Shown here piece by piece: positions 21,790 through 33,106 of a stretch of DNA of 64,000 bases. Where the stretch lies: NCBI GenBank assembly GCA_036898165.1, contig CM072533.1, positions 24,642,121-24,706,120 on the forward strand, given 5' to 3'. The position numbers and the translations under genes were made by a program. The notes beneath the pieces were generated by a model that worked only from the letters and a program-made list of their open reading frames with translations, was not told where the DNA came from and searched no databases. Positions within the stretch are counted from its first letter, which is position 1, and each line of letters begins with the position of its first letter. The DNA is from Silybum marianum. Lineage: Eukaryota; Streptophyta; Magnoliopsida; Asterales; Asteraceae.

Positions 21790-23462
21790 ATGAGGGTTTC
21801 TGTGGACCCCGATAGTATGATTTGGTCGGATGAGGCTCTAGACGTCTTTAGGTCGTCGGTGGGTATCCCGCCAAATGTTCGTTTGTACCCTCCCTCATTA
21901 ACTAGGCTGATAAACACCCCTGATGGGAATTTCATCCTGTATAAATACCCGTTTAAGATTGGGTTTAAATGGCCAATCGATGTCCTGCCGAAAGCGTTTC
22001 TTACAACGTTCGAACTAGGCATGGGGCAGCTAATGCCCCAATTTTGGAGGATCGTTAGTACGATCAAAAGTTTGACGGTTGATTGGGAGTCGCCGGTTAA
22101 TGTAAATGACCTATTAGCGGTGTATAAGGCCACTATCGAGGCTAACTATCGAGAATAACTATCATCCAGTGCTCTCGTGTGACCACTCCGTCTTTTGACG
22201 TGTATTCTTTGGTGTTTATAGGAGAATCTCTCAATCAGACGCTTGACGCCACTGTCAAGGGTGGAACTATGGGTGTGCTTGTCGTTGACCCATACCTGAT
22301 AGGTCGAACAACAGAACTGAGTCATCGCACGACATTCCGCCTACTAATGTCGCGGTGATGGCTGCGGTTGAGGGTGCCCCCAAGAAGGCCCGACTTTTTT
22401 AGAAGGGCATGACGATGAAGAGGTCGACGGCTGCGGTTGAGGGTGCCCCCAAGAAGAAACCTCGGGTCGTCCTGAAGGAACCATCGGCTCGTTCCAGCAA
22501 TATCCAAAATATTGCAGGGTCAGAGAAGGCAAATGCACCTTTGCAGGGTCTGCAGGGTGTAATAAGTGCCACTCCGAAGCACATGGATTCTCCCCCTTCC
22601 CCTTCATCGACCCAAAGAGATCTTCCCGGTCGACGGCTGACAAGGGGAAGGCGCATGAGACGGGTGAATCTCATGTCGAGGTCCCTCCAAATTTCCTGGC
22701 GCCAGGGACGTCGTGGAAAGGGCACCAAGTTTTTTCTGTCCTCAAAGGCTTCAACGTCATTGGGGATAGATATTCTGGGCTCTGCATGGGGGAGCTTGAG
22801 GCGACTCTGATGGATCACCTTTTCAAGGTATGCCGAGCAGTTCTTCTGCATTTCATTCGTATTCTTGTCGTTTTAACCCTTGATATATGTTTTATTTTCA
22901 GGCTTTCCAGGTCGCTCTTACCTTTCATACGAAGGTCGAGCAGGCTAAAAAGGTTGTCCGCATCGCACTGGCGAGGGAAGAGGCTGCTTTGGCCAAGAAG
23001 AAAGAGGTCCTGGCAAAGAATGAGGTGCTCGTCTTCCATCTGGAGGACGCTCGTAGAGAGCTCGAAGCTGAAAGGCGAGCTAAGGATGAGCTCCAAAGCC
23101 GTCTTAAGGAAGCTTTGAGTCGCGCGACTGCAGCCCGGGAGGTGGCCGCTTCAACCAAGAATTCCTTGACCGTGACTAGAAAAGAGGTCGAGGACCTTAA
23201 GTTGGAGGTCAAGGAGGTTAAATCTGCGAACGCTGAGCTTCGGGAGCAACTGGAGATCATCGAGTGTACTACTCGAGAACGTGTTAAGAAGGCGATCGCA
23301 CGTTGCCACGTTCAAGGTAAGGATCCGATGAAGGATGCCCAGAAGACGTTGGATGCTTATTTTAACGACTATCATGGGACTTCAGAGTTTCTCGATGCCG
23401 AGGATGAGGAGGACGACGGGAGCCCAGCCAATGAAGTCGTCGATGATTTCTCGGTCAACTAG
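21790..23462 (+). pseudogene. Antisense accessory ORF of element D (putative gypsy-type transposon domain plus coiled coil)
   Basis: It runs opposite to the element. 21790-22158 encodes MRVSVDPDSMIW..., with YPFKIGFKWPIDVLPKAFL and LGMGQLMPQFWRIV. That pattern (an F.RFPF-like helix pair followed by QL.P..WR) recalls the plant family named putative gypsy-type transposon (PF04195). After frame breaks, a basic/Pro-Ser linker (22409-22810) leads to ELEATLMDHLFK. A 74-bp GT-AG intron (22828-22901) would join this in frame to AFQVALTFHTK. The last exon, 22902-23462, is a strong Ala/Glu/Lys coiled coil ending in an acidic tail and TAG. Extra ORFs between pol and 3' LTR, some antisense, have been reported for Tat elements. 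Their role is unknown. Frame breaks near 22156-22450 suggest this copy is damaged. Confidence 0.6.
22828..22901 (+). other. Predicted 74-bp intron in the antisense ORF
   Basis: CAAG|GTATGCC donor and TTTTATTTTCAG|GC acceptor with a T-rich 3' end. Removing it keeps the reading frame open across both exons. Confidence 0.55.
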
Positions 23463-25429
23463 TCAGCCCCTTAGGATTTAAGCTTATGTTTTTTTCTTTT
23501 TTTCAAGGGCGATCGTTTATGGTCGTGCCTCTCACTTGTAATTTTATGAAAATTAACACAAGTGACTTTATGTTTTCAATTATACCATCTTGAAAATTAT
23601 TTCTTTTGAATATCGTCGGACAACAAATAGTGCAGTGTGATGGAAGCTGGGATGAACATCCCGATTTGTTTGTTCGCTGGACGAATGTCCTATATTGCGA
23701 CGGAGGCAAATACTCGGCGTTTTAGGAGCAGCAGTTTTTGCGTCAAAGGAAAATTTCAAGAAGCTATCGAACGCGGATTTTTATCGATTAAGTGATTTAC
23801 GGCACGTGCAAACCTCGAACGTCGAGGAATTTGCGATCAGGGCAACTTCTAATCAATGAATATCGTGCGTCAGTGGCAAAATCTAATTAATGAATGTCGG
23901 CGTCAGAGGAAAATTCTAATTAACGAATGTCGTGCATTAGAGGCATGTTATCGTGCCTCGGGGGAAAATTCTAGTTAATGAGCATTATGCGTCAAAAGCA
24001 AATTGATAATACTGACCGGTAGTTTAATCGATTGTGTTTCTGTCATAGGGGTTTTTCCTGCGACCTACGGAAATCGTACTCAATTGTCGAGGATTTGCGA
24101 ATATCGTCTATTTGTTTGATGATCCGCTTTGAACTTACGATTGTATTCGTAATTTGCATAAGTTACTTTTATTGATAGGTCGTTCGACCTATCTATGTTC
24201 TTGCGACCCTGCACAAGACAAACGTTATGGTGATCGTTTGGTTCGACCAACGACCCTCCAATGCTTTAAGTTAATGATCTATGGGAAAATAAAGAAAGGA
24301 AAAAACATTAGAAAAGATATTTCTTTTGTATGTACCGTAACTCAACTACGTGGGACGTTTGATTCGTCGAGTGACAAAATCTCCTCTTTGGGTGTTTCTG
24401 ACTTTCGTCGGGCGCCTTTCTGTTAAGTGGGCAACTTAACCTTTTGATTTCGGGGTGTCTAGCGCATCTTCCCGAGGAATCTGCCACGTTTTGGCGATAT
24501 GGATTACACCATTGTGCTTCTTTGTGGCGATCCTGAGACAACTCTATGCTCTATCCCGAATGTACGTCTCGAGTCGCCGCAACGAGAATTTTTTTCGAAG
24601 AGAGAGAGAGTTTCTTCTACAGGAACGAGAGTCTAAAAAGTGTGAGAGTATACTCAAAATAGGTTAGAGTCTATTCCAAAAGAGTGAGAGTCTACTCCAA
24701 AAAGAAAGAGCTTTTTCCTTCAGTAGCCCTTTTATTCCGAGATCACCCATTCTAACCATCAGCGGTTTGTCGGTTTTGTTAAAAAAATTCATTTTGATTG
24801 TTGGGCCGCTGTCGAGTTTGTACGATGCGTGTTTCGGGTTCACGTCGGCTGCGCCTTCGTGTAAAAAAAATCCATGCCGCCCTTTGGGGGGCTTCAGGAT
24901 GTTCTTCTTAATAATCGTGGTTTAGTAATGCCCCCACGAAGATTGTGCGATCAGATTCACCTTTGCCCAACACGACTTCTCCAAGTTGTGGATCGTTGAC
25001 GTAATCGTCCCGGATCTGTAGTTGCTGTACTTTCCTTTTTCTGGGTCTTATTTGCTATTTCGCTATTAGGTTTATCATTCTATGTTGGTACGTTAGTTAT
25101 TTATCATACCATTTCTTGACGAGGTACTTGTAATCTGTTTGTCAGTGGTGGATTTTAGACGGTCGGCGGAGACAGCGGGAAAAACGGCTTTACCCAGGAT
25201 TAAATAGTGGTAAGTTGGTTGACCATGTTCGACTCCTGGTCGTTACGCTACTAAGGGGGACATAGGGTCATTCAAATCCAGTGGGTCTCTAAAGATTTCC
25301 CAACTGAGCGATGCATCGACAGGCGTTTTCGAATTCGGCCATCAATTACTCGACTGATGGTCAATTCATCATCCCCTCCAAATCTTAGTGGCAAATGTTA
25401 GTAACGAAAGATTTTCTTTAGACGGGGTC
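23463..25429. other. Non-coding interior of element D
   Basis: No convincing coding sequence on either strand. 23840-24000 holds three to four degenerate repeats of a unit like CTAATTAATGAATGTCG...GTCAGAGG. 24590-24710 has short GAGAGTCTACTCC repeats. Confidence 0.6.
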
Positions 25430-25447
25430 CCACGGATGGCGCCAAAC
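25430..25447 (-). other. Primer-binding site of element D
   Basis: The minus strand reads GTTTGGCGCCATCCGTGG directly after the LTR end, a TGGCGCC-type PBS as in Tat-group gypsy elements. Confidence 0.75.
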
Positions 25448-26030
25448 TGTTGATGCCAAAAATTGGTCGAGGGGAAAAACCGTGGACAATAATGGATATC
25501 GTCGATGCAGTAGTGAGAAATGACGTCAATAAGGGACGTCTTCCTTTATAATACAATGATTGTGGGTAAATTTAAGTAAGACAGTAAGAATGGCCTGAAT
25601 AAGCTCTATATGATGAGTATCGTATGCCTTCTATCCCTTTCGCGTCTTCGTGTTCTTCTATTTATACCAGACGAATTTGTAACGGTTAGGCCAGTAATGG
25701 GGGCTCTAATTGTGTCCGTTATATCAGTTATCTTCAATGATAATGATCCTTCAATTAATAATACAATAAAAACGTACGTTATATTGTTAGTTAAGCGAGT
25801 GATCAACAACTAATTCGATGGTCGAAAGGTAAATGAGATGACGCTGAATCACGTCAATGGTCGGCCCTTCGTATCTTCCGTCGTATGATAGGGGCTAGGT
25901 CGTATGACATAATCACCGGTTGGCTCGATGCTTTTTCGTTATGTCACGAGTCGTTAGTTTTTTATACCATGGTATCGACGGTCGCGTAGTTTCATTCGAT
26001 TGTCGTTAGTCGAAGATTTTGGTCCAGACA
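25448..26030 (-). repeat. 5' LTR of element D (583 bp)
   Basis: TG...CA ends (minus strand TGTCTGGACC to GGCATCAACA), with the PBS inside and TSD ATATC outside. Confidence 0.85.
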
Positions 26031-26035
26031 ATATC
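26031..26035. repeat. Target-site duplication of element D, right (ATATC)
   Basis: Matches 17927-17931. Confidence 0.8.
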
Positions 26036-26299
26036 TACTAATTGTTTATCGGGTAAGGTAAATGGCCCAGTCCAGTACCATATATTCCTACTTTCAATCC
26101 ATAAACCTTGTGGCATCTTGTAGTTTTGAATAATTGTGATACTCATGCATAAAGGTTCATCAATATTTGTAACATCTCATGGATACTGCTGGTAAGTAGA
26201 TGGATTTGAGACTTGTTCTTTCCATTTTGAATGAACTGTTGGGTAGCTAATGTTTTTTAGAGGAAACTCCAGACAAATTCATAGAAATAAAGACACATA

Positions 26300-27280
26300 A
26301 TTACAAGAGTTAGGCATAACACCACAACCAAAGCCAAACGACAAAAATAAGGAACTCGAAGACATCACCATACCAATCCATTAACAACCAAAACAAGCAT
26401 AACCCAACAGACTCAAAAATCATACAAAAAATAATGAAGAGGCCACGAGTCTGAAGATACCAACCAACCACAAACGGCCACCAAGTCTTCCAATCACGAC
26501 CCATCATTGTTACTCTTCCGTCTATTAGTTTACTTCCAAGTAATCCGCAAGGAGACCACACCCTTGATTTCTTTAAATACGTTAGCAGCAAAGCATATTT
26601 GATCTCTAAAAATCCTTATGTTTCTTCGTTGCCAAACAAAGTAAACATAAGCCGAGATATACAACTTCTGGACCATTTCTATTGGTGCTCTTCTTTCATC
26701 CAAAATTATCGCAAGAATGTGCTCCCGCGGATCCTCATACCCCACCAAGTCCGCCTCCCTCTTCACACTACACCAAATCTTCTTCGAGAACACACTTTCA
26801 AAGAAAAGGTGGTTGTGAGAGTCCATACAATTTAGACAAAAAGGACAGAACAAGATTGAAGTATTAGGAGTCCACACCGCCATGCGATCATGCATAGAAA
26901 GCCTCCTTTGACAAACAATCCACATGCAAAATGCTTGTCTGGGAATCAACCCCCCGAGAACCAAACAACATTATGCCATGGAACCACAGGTGGGTCCTTT
27001 CCATCGATATCCAAGGCTTCCTAAACGAGAAATCAATAGGGTTATTATGAATGTCCAACCAACACGTTTTACCTATTGCAAGATCTAAATTCGACAACGG
27101 AATGTTTTCAAGAGCCGGATACCTTTTCTTTTCTAGTTCACATACTTCGTCACGGTTCTACAGTCTCAGTTGGAATATTGAGTTTTCACGAGACGTGGTC
27201 GATATACTTGGACCCATAGGAAGTTCGACTTTTAAATATCTTTTGAGAAAATGTCTTTGAAGAATTCCACATCACTAGAT
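26300..27280 (-). pseudogene. LINE (L1-type) ORF2 C-terminal fragment with zf-RVT
   Basis: On the minus strand 26964-26530 reads GLIPRQAFCMWI, QRRLSMHDRMAVW, then FCPFCLN.MDSHNHLFFES and WCSVK. This is the zinc-binding domain that follows the reverse transcriptase in plant LINEs. Upstream, in a second frame (27097-26888), TCWLDIH...SMERTHLWFHGIMLF continues the same region, so there is a frameshift near 26965. The RT and endonuclease are missing, as expected for a 5'-truncated LINE. No clear poly-A tail or TSD is seen. Confidence 0.75.
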
Positions 27281-27341
27281 TCCATGATTACACCTGGCTC
27301 GTTATCCAACTGCCTTTAGGCCTTGCTATTTACAACATATC

Positions 27342-27645
27342 TGATAGAATAGTGTCACACAGATTCAAGAGGAAAGGGAAGATTAATCAAGCAACACTCA
27401 CATTATTGAAGGGAAAAGGCATTCACACTTTAGAAAACACATACTAAAATCGTAAGCCGACTCTCATGACCCTTCCTCACTACCCCAAGATCTTCTATAT
27501 ATATGGTCCAATACAATGAACAAAGCCCAAGCAAGCCCAAAAAATAATACTTGTAAAATTACTAACTATTACAAGAATTGGGCTAAAATTAACTATGCTA
27601 ACTTTATAAAACTTTCCATCTAATTGGCACTAATTAGATCTAACA
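27342..27645 (-). repeat. 3' LTR of copia fragment E (304 bp)
   Basis: The minus strand starts TGTTAGATCTAATTAG, has a TATATATAGA box and ends CTATTCTATCA. The integrase fragment touches its start with no RT, RNase H or PPT between. Confidence 0.7.
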
Positions 27646-28570
27646 ATATCCAATGTATATACTTTTAATAGCTCGAGCCCCTAACAATAACCGTTTAGGA
27701 TCAGGAGTTCGATAATAGGCCACACATCCCCAGATTCTAAAATAATCTAGGTTCGGGTTTTTTCCTTTCCACAATTCATAAGGACGTGTAGGAATCGCTC
27801 TACTAGTAATCCGATTATGAACATGACAAGCAGTAAGTAGTGCTTCACCCCATAAATTGTGCGGAAGTATTGATTGGTTCATCATGCAATTGACCATCTC
27901 GATCAAGCTTCTACTCTTTTTTTCCAGCCAATCCATTTTGTTCTGGAGTGAACGGTGATGTCCGTTCGTGTTTGATACCATTTTCTTCATAAAACGTATC
28001 AAACTCTCTAGTGAAGTATTCTCCATCTCTGTCTGAATGTAGTATTTTAATCCGTTCCTCTGGTTGGTTTTCGACATCAACCTTGTATATCTTGAATGCG
28101 TCAAATGCTTCATCGTTTGTACATAACAAGTATACATATAGATATTAGGTAGAGTCGTCACAAAATGAGATGAAATACCTTCTTCCTCCATGAGTAACTA
28201 TTTGATTTAGCTCACATATATCTGTATATACCAACTCTAAGACTGGTGTATTTCTTTTAACAGAAGAAAATGGTTTCTTTATAAATTCTGATTTTGTGCA
28301 CGTTTCAGATTTTTCAAAATTTCTTTCTTCAATTTTTAACATTGCTTGATTTTGCATCTTTTCAGTATTCTTTATGTTTGTGTGTGCAAGACGTTTGTGC
28401 CATAAAGAAATTGAACAGGCAATATAAGCAAATGTATTTATTACATTAAAAACGTTATCAATTGCATCAATCACAGAAACAAAATCACCACTAACATTGT
28501 CAACAATGCCTAAACTATTAGCATCAATTAGACTCCTCACTTCGGCATTTCTTAAGTTAAGGCGATACAT
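27646..28570 (-). pseudogene. GAG-pre-integrase and integrase of copia E
   Basis: The minus strand shows SLWHKRLAHTN (GAG-pre-integrase), LVYTDICELN with the first catalytic Asp, RRYFISFCDD, LHSDRDGEYF with the second, and a TPEQNGLA site where an extra G shifts the frame just before the third catalytic Glu. The C-terminal PYELWKGKNPNLDYFRIWGC block is present up to IYIGYC, where the LTR begins. The motifs differ from elements A and B, pointing to another copia lineage. Confidence 0.8.
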
Positions 28571-29335
28571 CCCTCTAAGACCCTAAACATGACCAATAAG
28601 TCTATTTCTTTTACTACAATGTTAGCTCACATAATCTAAACACTAGTTTATAGAAGGCACATAAAACATATTTCAGAATAGCACGGTCTAATTCGAAGTA
28701 AATCTCAATCTAACAGTTCAAACACCTTAAACCTTAGCACTGGTACTGTTTGCATCTACCACTTGCTTGCCTTTAGGGTTTGAGATGAAATATTTGAATT
28801 CATTCAAGTTACCACAGACATGAACCGTAGCACCTGAATCAAGATACCAACTACTTCTTCGAGCAGAATTTAGACGAATCTATGAAATCATATGAATTTC
28901 CACTATTTGAATACTATCAACAAGATCAATAACCTCTTCCACCTAATTATATTTAGGGGGGGGGGAGTAAATTTTCTGTCTTTGCATTCCCTAGCATAAT
29001 GCCATGCCTCTTCACAAACATGGCATTTTCCAGTCCACTTTTGTTAAAAATATTGGCCGAAGGACTTTTTGAAATTCGTTGTTAGGCCTCAATTTAGATC
29101 TGACAAACTGATGCTTACCTTACCATTACTTGAATTGCTTTTTTGCACGGAGTTGACATTGGCAACAACAACTTTACCTCTCTTGTCCGTACTTCACATC
29201 TCTTCCTTAATTCATTGTTGTTTCACCAATCCATGGAATAGTCATCGGACTTATGCATAAGCCTCTTTGCAAAATCCTTCCAAGAAGGGGGAAAATTTGC
29301 TCTTATAGCACCTACAATTAAGATGTGAAGATCCA
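28571..29335 (-). pseudogene. gag C-terminus and protease of copia E
   Basis: From right to left: a gag segment (FPPSWKDFAKRLMHK), a zinc-knuckle-like CHVCEEAWHYAREC (about 28990-29030) and the protease site WYLDSGATVHVCG (Asp codon 28838-28840), followed by FKYFISNPKGKQVV. Stops and frame changes interrupt it. A run of ten G lies at about 28956-28965. The 5' part of the element is absent. Confidence 0.7.
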
Positions 29336-30363
29336 AAATAAGGTAAATAATTATTAGTGTAAACTCTAATTTTGGACCTTGGGATTCAATGAAAAGTATG
29401 AAAGTGAGACCTGAATTTTAAAAAGTTTAGAAATCATCCTCATGATTAGCATTTGAATTAGAAAGTGATCCCTAATTTCTCGAAGTCTATGGGTGGCAAG
29501 ACTAGAGGCCAAGAGCAGGCGAGCCAAATAGCACTGAACATCGGCTACTCCCTAATCCACAATCTGAATGTGGACTACACCCAACTTATCTTTGACAGCA
29601 TGGTGACAAAGTTGACCAGGCGTCAAAAGGAGAAGGTGGTCCCTTACACTTGCTTCACCAGCACGCTCCATTAGAGGATTTACATGGTGAACTATCCCAT
29701 TGATGGGAGGATCTACCCCACTATAAGTTGGGAACCAGGATGCTAGAGCAGAAGGCTCTAAACACTAATGTAGCTTTATTCCCAGGTATGTTTCTCCTTG
29801 CAAACTCTTCTCAACCCCAATCTATTTTCAGCAGCAGCCAAGATCCTGACAAAACTGTTAGTATTAGTCATCTGCTCAACCTCCCCCATCCAAAAAGCGA
29901 CCATCTGAAACCACAAATATTCCTTCAAAGAGGGTTATGAAGACAAAGAAAGGAAATGCCAAGAATCTAGGTGATTCCTCTAAAAAGGTCACAACTATTG
30001 AAATTAGCCTAATCCTAGAGGCATCTGACTTAACCATCCTTTTCTCTTTAGCGGGTACCTACTGCTGATGATGTGTCTACCATTCCTAACGCTCTAGTGA
30101 TTCCAATCACTGAGAATGTTGTTGTAGGTAATGCCATCACTTCTCTTGAGCACTTGGCTAAAGCCCATCGATCCTCTAAACGTTCTTCTCAACCTTCTCT
30201 TTTGACCTCTACATGATCCAATGACTTAGACACAATGTCCTTCGGGTCTGAAGAGGATCGAAATCGAGTTGTTCAAACATCTACTTTGTTTAAAAAAATC
30301 AGCTAACTGACCTAGCCTTGATAGGACATGATCTAAGAAAGATTCTCAGATAGAAACTACTAA

Positions 30364-30989
30364 GGGTGTGTTTGGTAGAGAGAGTTGGCAGTAGAGAAAG
30401 AGAATTGGAAACAATTCCCGTGTTTGTTGATACCAAAGAAAAGAAGGAATGAGAAAAGAAAAAATTCATTTTCTCTATTTTCATTTCCCTCCCACATGAA
30501 AAGAAATGGGGAGAATTGAAAATTTAGTTTCTCTTTGGGAATTGAAATATATCAATTGACGCTCGATTGTTTGGTTAAGATGTTGTTTTGGCTTAATAGG
30601 GTCTGTTTTGGCTTAATAGGGTCTGTTTGGTATGTTGTTGTGCTGGTCTGTTTGGTTAAGCTGCTGTTTTGGCTTAATAGGGTATGTTTTGGCTTAATAG
30701 GGTCTGTTTGGCTTAATCGGGTCTGCTTTGGCTTAATAGGGTTTGTTTGGTATGTTGTTGTGTTGGTCTGTTTGGTTAAGTTGTTGTTTTGGCTTAATAG
30801 AGTACAATTCTCTATTGAATTTTCTGTCGTACCAAACAAGAGATGATTCTCTGTTACATTTCTTGGTTGAACTCTCTGTGCTACCAAACAGAAGAGTCAA
30901 TTCCTTTTCTCCAGACCAATTCCCTTTCTCTGCAATTCCATTCTCTGTAACCATTTCTCTGCAATTCCATTCTCTGTACCAAACGACAC
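30364..30989. mobile_element. MITE with TAA target duplication and internal tandem repeats
   Basis: TIRs: GGGTGTGTTTGGTAGAGAGA at the left, TCTCTGTACCAAACGACAC at the right, near-perfect complements. TAA flanks both ends (30361-30363, 30990-30992), as in PIF/Harbinger (Tourist-like) elements. The middle is a tandem array (30565-30810). The remnant F appears to resume beyond it. Confidence 0.75.
30565..30810 (+). repeat. Tandem repeats of a 20-bp TTTTGGCTTAATAGGGTCTG unit
   Basis: About eight copies of the unit, mixed with GTCTGTTTGGTATGTTGTTGTG spacers that themselves recur, forming a higher-order repeat inside the MITE. The open frame through it (VCFGLIG repeats) is a by-product. Confidence 0.75.
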
Positions 30990-31230
30990 TAATATTCTTG
31001 ATAGTGTGTTTTCTAAGTTGGATCTGAGTATTAATCCTTCAAATAACACTCAGGAACCCTTAGATCTCATCAAATATCCTACCCTTTCTTTCTCAATTTC
31101 CATCATTGAGCTTTATCATGCTTAGATTACTTCTAATATTGTTGCAGACACTCATGAGCCACCTCCTCTCAGTCCATTCAACGAGTTGGCCACTGATGTC
31201 AAACTCATTCTATCAACATTGTTGTCATGG

Positions 31231-31665
31231 GGTATGAGATGAGGTGGCTTTTGTTTTTTTACAATATTCCTTTAGTTCAATTACGTTATGTCCTATGCTT
31301 TTTTTGTTCAAGCATGGAAGATTGCAGGTGAACAAACTTTGAGTTTTTAATTAGATTAGCATAAGAAGACTCTAAGGTACATTTCTTAGTACTTCTTTTA
31401 GTTATTAACTTGGCTGGATATGTTCTTGAGCTGTAAATTTTTTGTTGTTATGCATTGTAATAAGTTTGTTGAAACATTTACTAGATTTTTGTAGTCCTCT
31501 TTGTCTAATTGATGCTGCTAAATTTGAAAATTCATCGATGGTGAATGCGTATATAGTTTTTCTTTCCGGACTGTATAGGTGTAAGCCAAGATATTAGGGT
31601 AGAAAATGTGGGGGATGGTAGCTCTATTCATTGCAATGAAAAGGTTGGCGGTAATGAAGCCGTTG
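31231..31665. other. Non-coding spacer
   Basis: I see no gene. T-rich sequence, directly targeted by element B. Confidence 0.5.
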
Positions 31666-31670
31666 CTTAA
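31666..31670. repeat. Target-site duplication of element B, left (CTTAA)
   Basis: Same 5 bp as 44619-44623. Confidence 0.9.
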
Positions 31671-32791
31671 TGTTAGTCCCCAAAGAGAGATGGCTAACTA
31701 AGAGAGGGTTTTGTAGAAGGGGGGGTTGAATATAAAACACACAGAATATACTCTTTTTAAATATTTTAATATAAATATTAAAAATTTACACACAGATAGT
31801 TTGATGCGGAAAAGAACAGGCAGACTATTCTATCAAACTAAACACACAGATAACAGTAATTAACTATTACACTAAGCAAGTTAAAACAATACTGTTATAG
31901 CACACAGCTTTGCCACAGTCAAACAAATAATCACTCTGAAGATTTGTTGAAAGCGTGAGATTTCTGGGAAGGACTTCATCTCCTTTTATAGTGTCCATGC
32001 ATGGGATGCAAGTGGACAGCTGTCAAGGTTTCATTAGCTGGAAGATTATCTGATGGACAAAGGAAGAGACCACTTCCTTTGTACTAGAATAATGGATGAA
32101 CCATTCCTTGTAGCACGTAATGTCAGATAACTTTATCTTCTTTTCTTCATGCTCTGTGAAGTCCCATCAAGCCTTTTAGCTAAAAGACAAATATTCCTTT
32201 TATAAGAATAAAAGAGAATGTCTTTAATTAAGGCTTGGTGCCCAAGTTCTTGCTGGCTCACGTGTCTTGCAACTGATGTGAGTCAAGAACTTATCTCTTT
32301 GAAATTGCTAAGTGATACATCTCACTATGTATCACATCGGTGGATACCTTATAAGGCTGGAGTTGATAAGTGTACACTTTGCTTGATAACTTCTTCTTTC
32401 ACTAAGTGACAAAAGTGTATACCCTTGTGAGTTGATATCACAGCCTTAGAAAATATACCTGCAATTTCGGTGACCAAGATCATAGTGTCGGTGACCATGA
32501 CATCAAACTTGATGACCTCATCTTATATGATGTCCTTAGTACTTTTGATGACTTTTGAGTGTACCATCGGTGACCCACTATATTGGTGACCCAATCTTGA
32601 CTTGGCAAGATGGTCTGAATATTGAAGTTGGTTGATACATCCAAAATTCCACTTTTTGATGTACAACCCCTTGATTGAATAGTCTTTGACTCTTCAATAC
32701 TTTAAGCATATTTCAGACCTTCAAAAGAACCTGTAAAAATTCATTCATATAAAGGAAGGTGGTTCATCACCAAATCATCGGTGACCCAACA
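31671..32791 (-). repeat. 3' LTR of element B (1,121 bp)
   Basis: The minus strand runs TGTTGGGTCACC to GGGGACTAACA. It contains several TCGGTGACC copies between 32460 and 32790 near the LTR start. The short ORF at 32218-32409 recurs unchanged in the other LTR and is not a gene. Confidence 0.95.
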
Positions 32792-32803
32792 ATCTCCCCC
32801 TAT
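32792..32803 (-). other. Polypurine tract of element B
   Basis: The minus strand reads ATAGGGGGAGAT immediately before the LTR start. Confidence 0.85.
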
Positions 32804-33106
32804 TTGATGATGATACCTGTAGGTTAGAAAAGAATTCTTTTTGACCCTTTCTATTTTTCTTTTGGGTTCTTTTGACTCAGATTTTTTTTTCATTTTTTTT
32901 TTTAATTTTTTTTTTTAACTGAGTATGTACAGTATAGAGTATAAACTGAATAAAAGAATAAGTATAAGTTTAAATATGTGCAAAGCTTGTAAAAATATTA
33001 ACAAGAGATGGGATGGAAGAAAAGTATGAACTTTTATTAATCAACACATAGGATTGATCAGAGTACATGATTAATAAAGTTCATACTGTACTATACGTCT
33101 GCAAGA

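Larger units (their letters stand above)
17932..26030 (-). mobile_element. Ty3/gypsy Tat-like non-autonomous element D
   Basis: On the minus strand: 5' LTR 25448-26030, PBS 25430-25447, internal region 21296-25429, PPT-like purines, and a 3' LTR (17932-18130 plus 20981-21295) split by element C. TSD ATATC on both sides. LTR ends are TGTCTGGACC...GGCATCAACA. I find no gag, protease, RT or integrase on either strand of the 4.1-kb interior. The only substantial ORF runs antisense. The two LTRs differ by roughly 7-8 % in the part I compared, so it is old. Confidence 0.8.
29465..31230 (+). pseudogene. Sirevirus env-like ORF remnant F
   Basis: 29465-29674 (GKTRGQEQASQIALNIGYSLIHNL...KLTRRQKEKVVPYTCF) resembles the middle of the env-like ORF of Sireviruses, where a TR-basic segment precedes a P-R/T-F block. 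Low-complexity Ser/Pro/Thr sequence follows to about 30300 and resumes at 30995-31230 after a MITE. The reading frame is lost in many places. No pol sequence accompanies it. The assignment rests on general resemblance, not on a catalytic motif. Confidence 0.4.

Noticed and set aside
22399..22851. 150-codon minus-strand ORF in element D
   Set aside because: Overlaps the antisense ORF linker. No gag-like or known motif, so I cannot support it as the sense gene of D.
22925..23260. Minus-strand ORF opposite the coiled coil in element D
   Set aside because: Ser/Ala-rich shadow of the plus-strand coiled coil. The plus frame has the structured composition.
30535..30846. ORF with repeated VCFGLIG peptides, and a long ORF opposite it
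   Set aside because: A tandem DNA repeat whose unit lacks stops. It sits within a MITE and has no start context.
31615..31670. Open frame that would cross the target site if element B were removed
   Set aside because: About 40 codons, no recognisable motif, no splice or start support. Chance length.
32218..32409. 63-codon ORF, identical at 44045-44236
   Set aside because: Both copies lie at the same place in the two LTRs of element B. It has no domain and is best read as LTR sequence.
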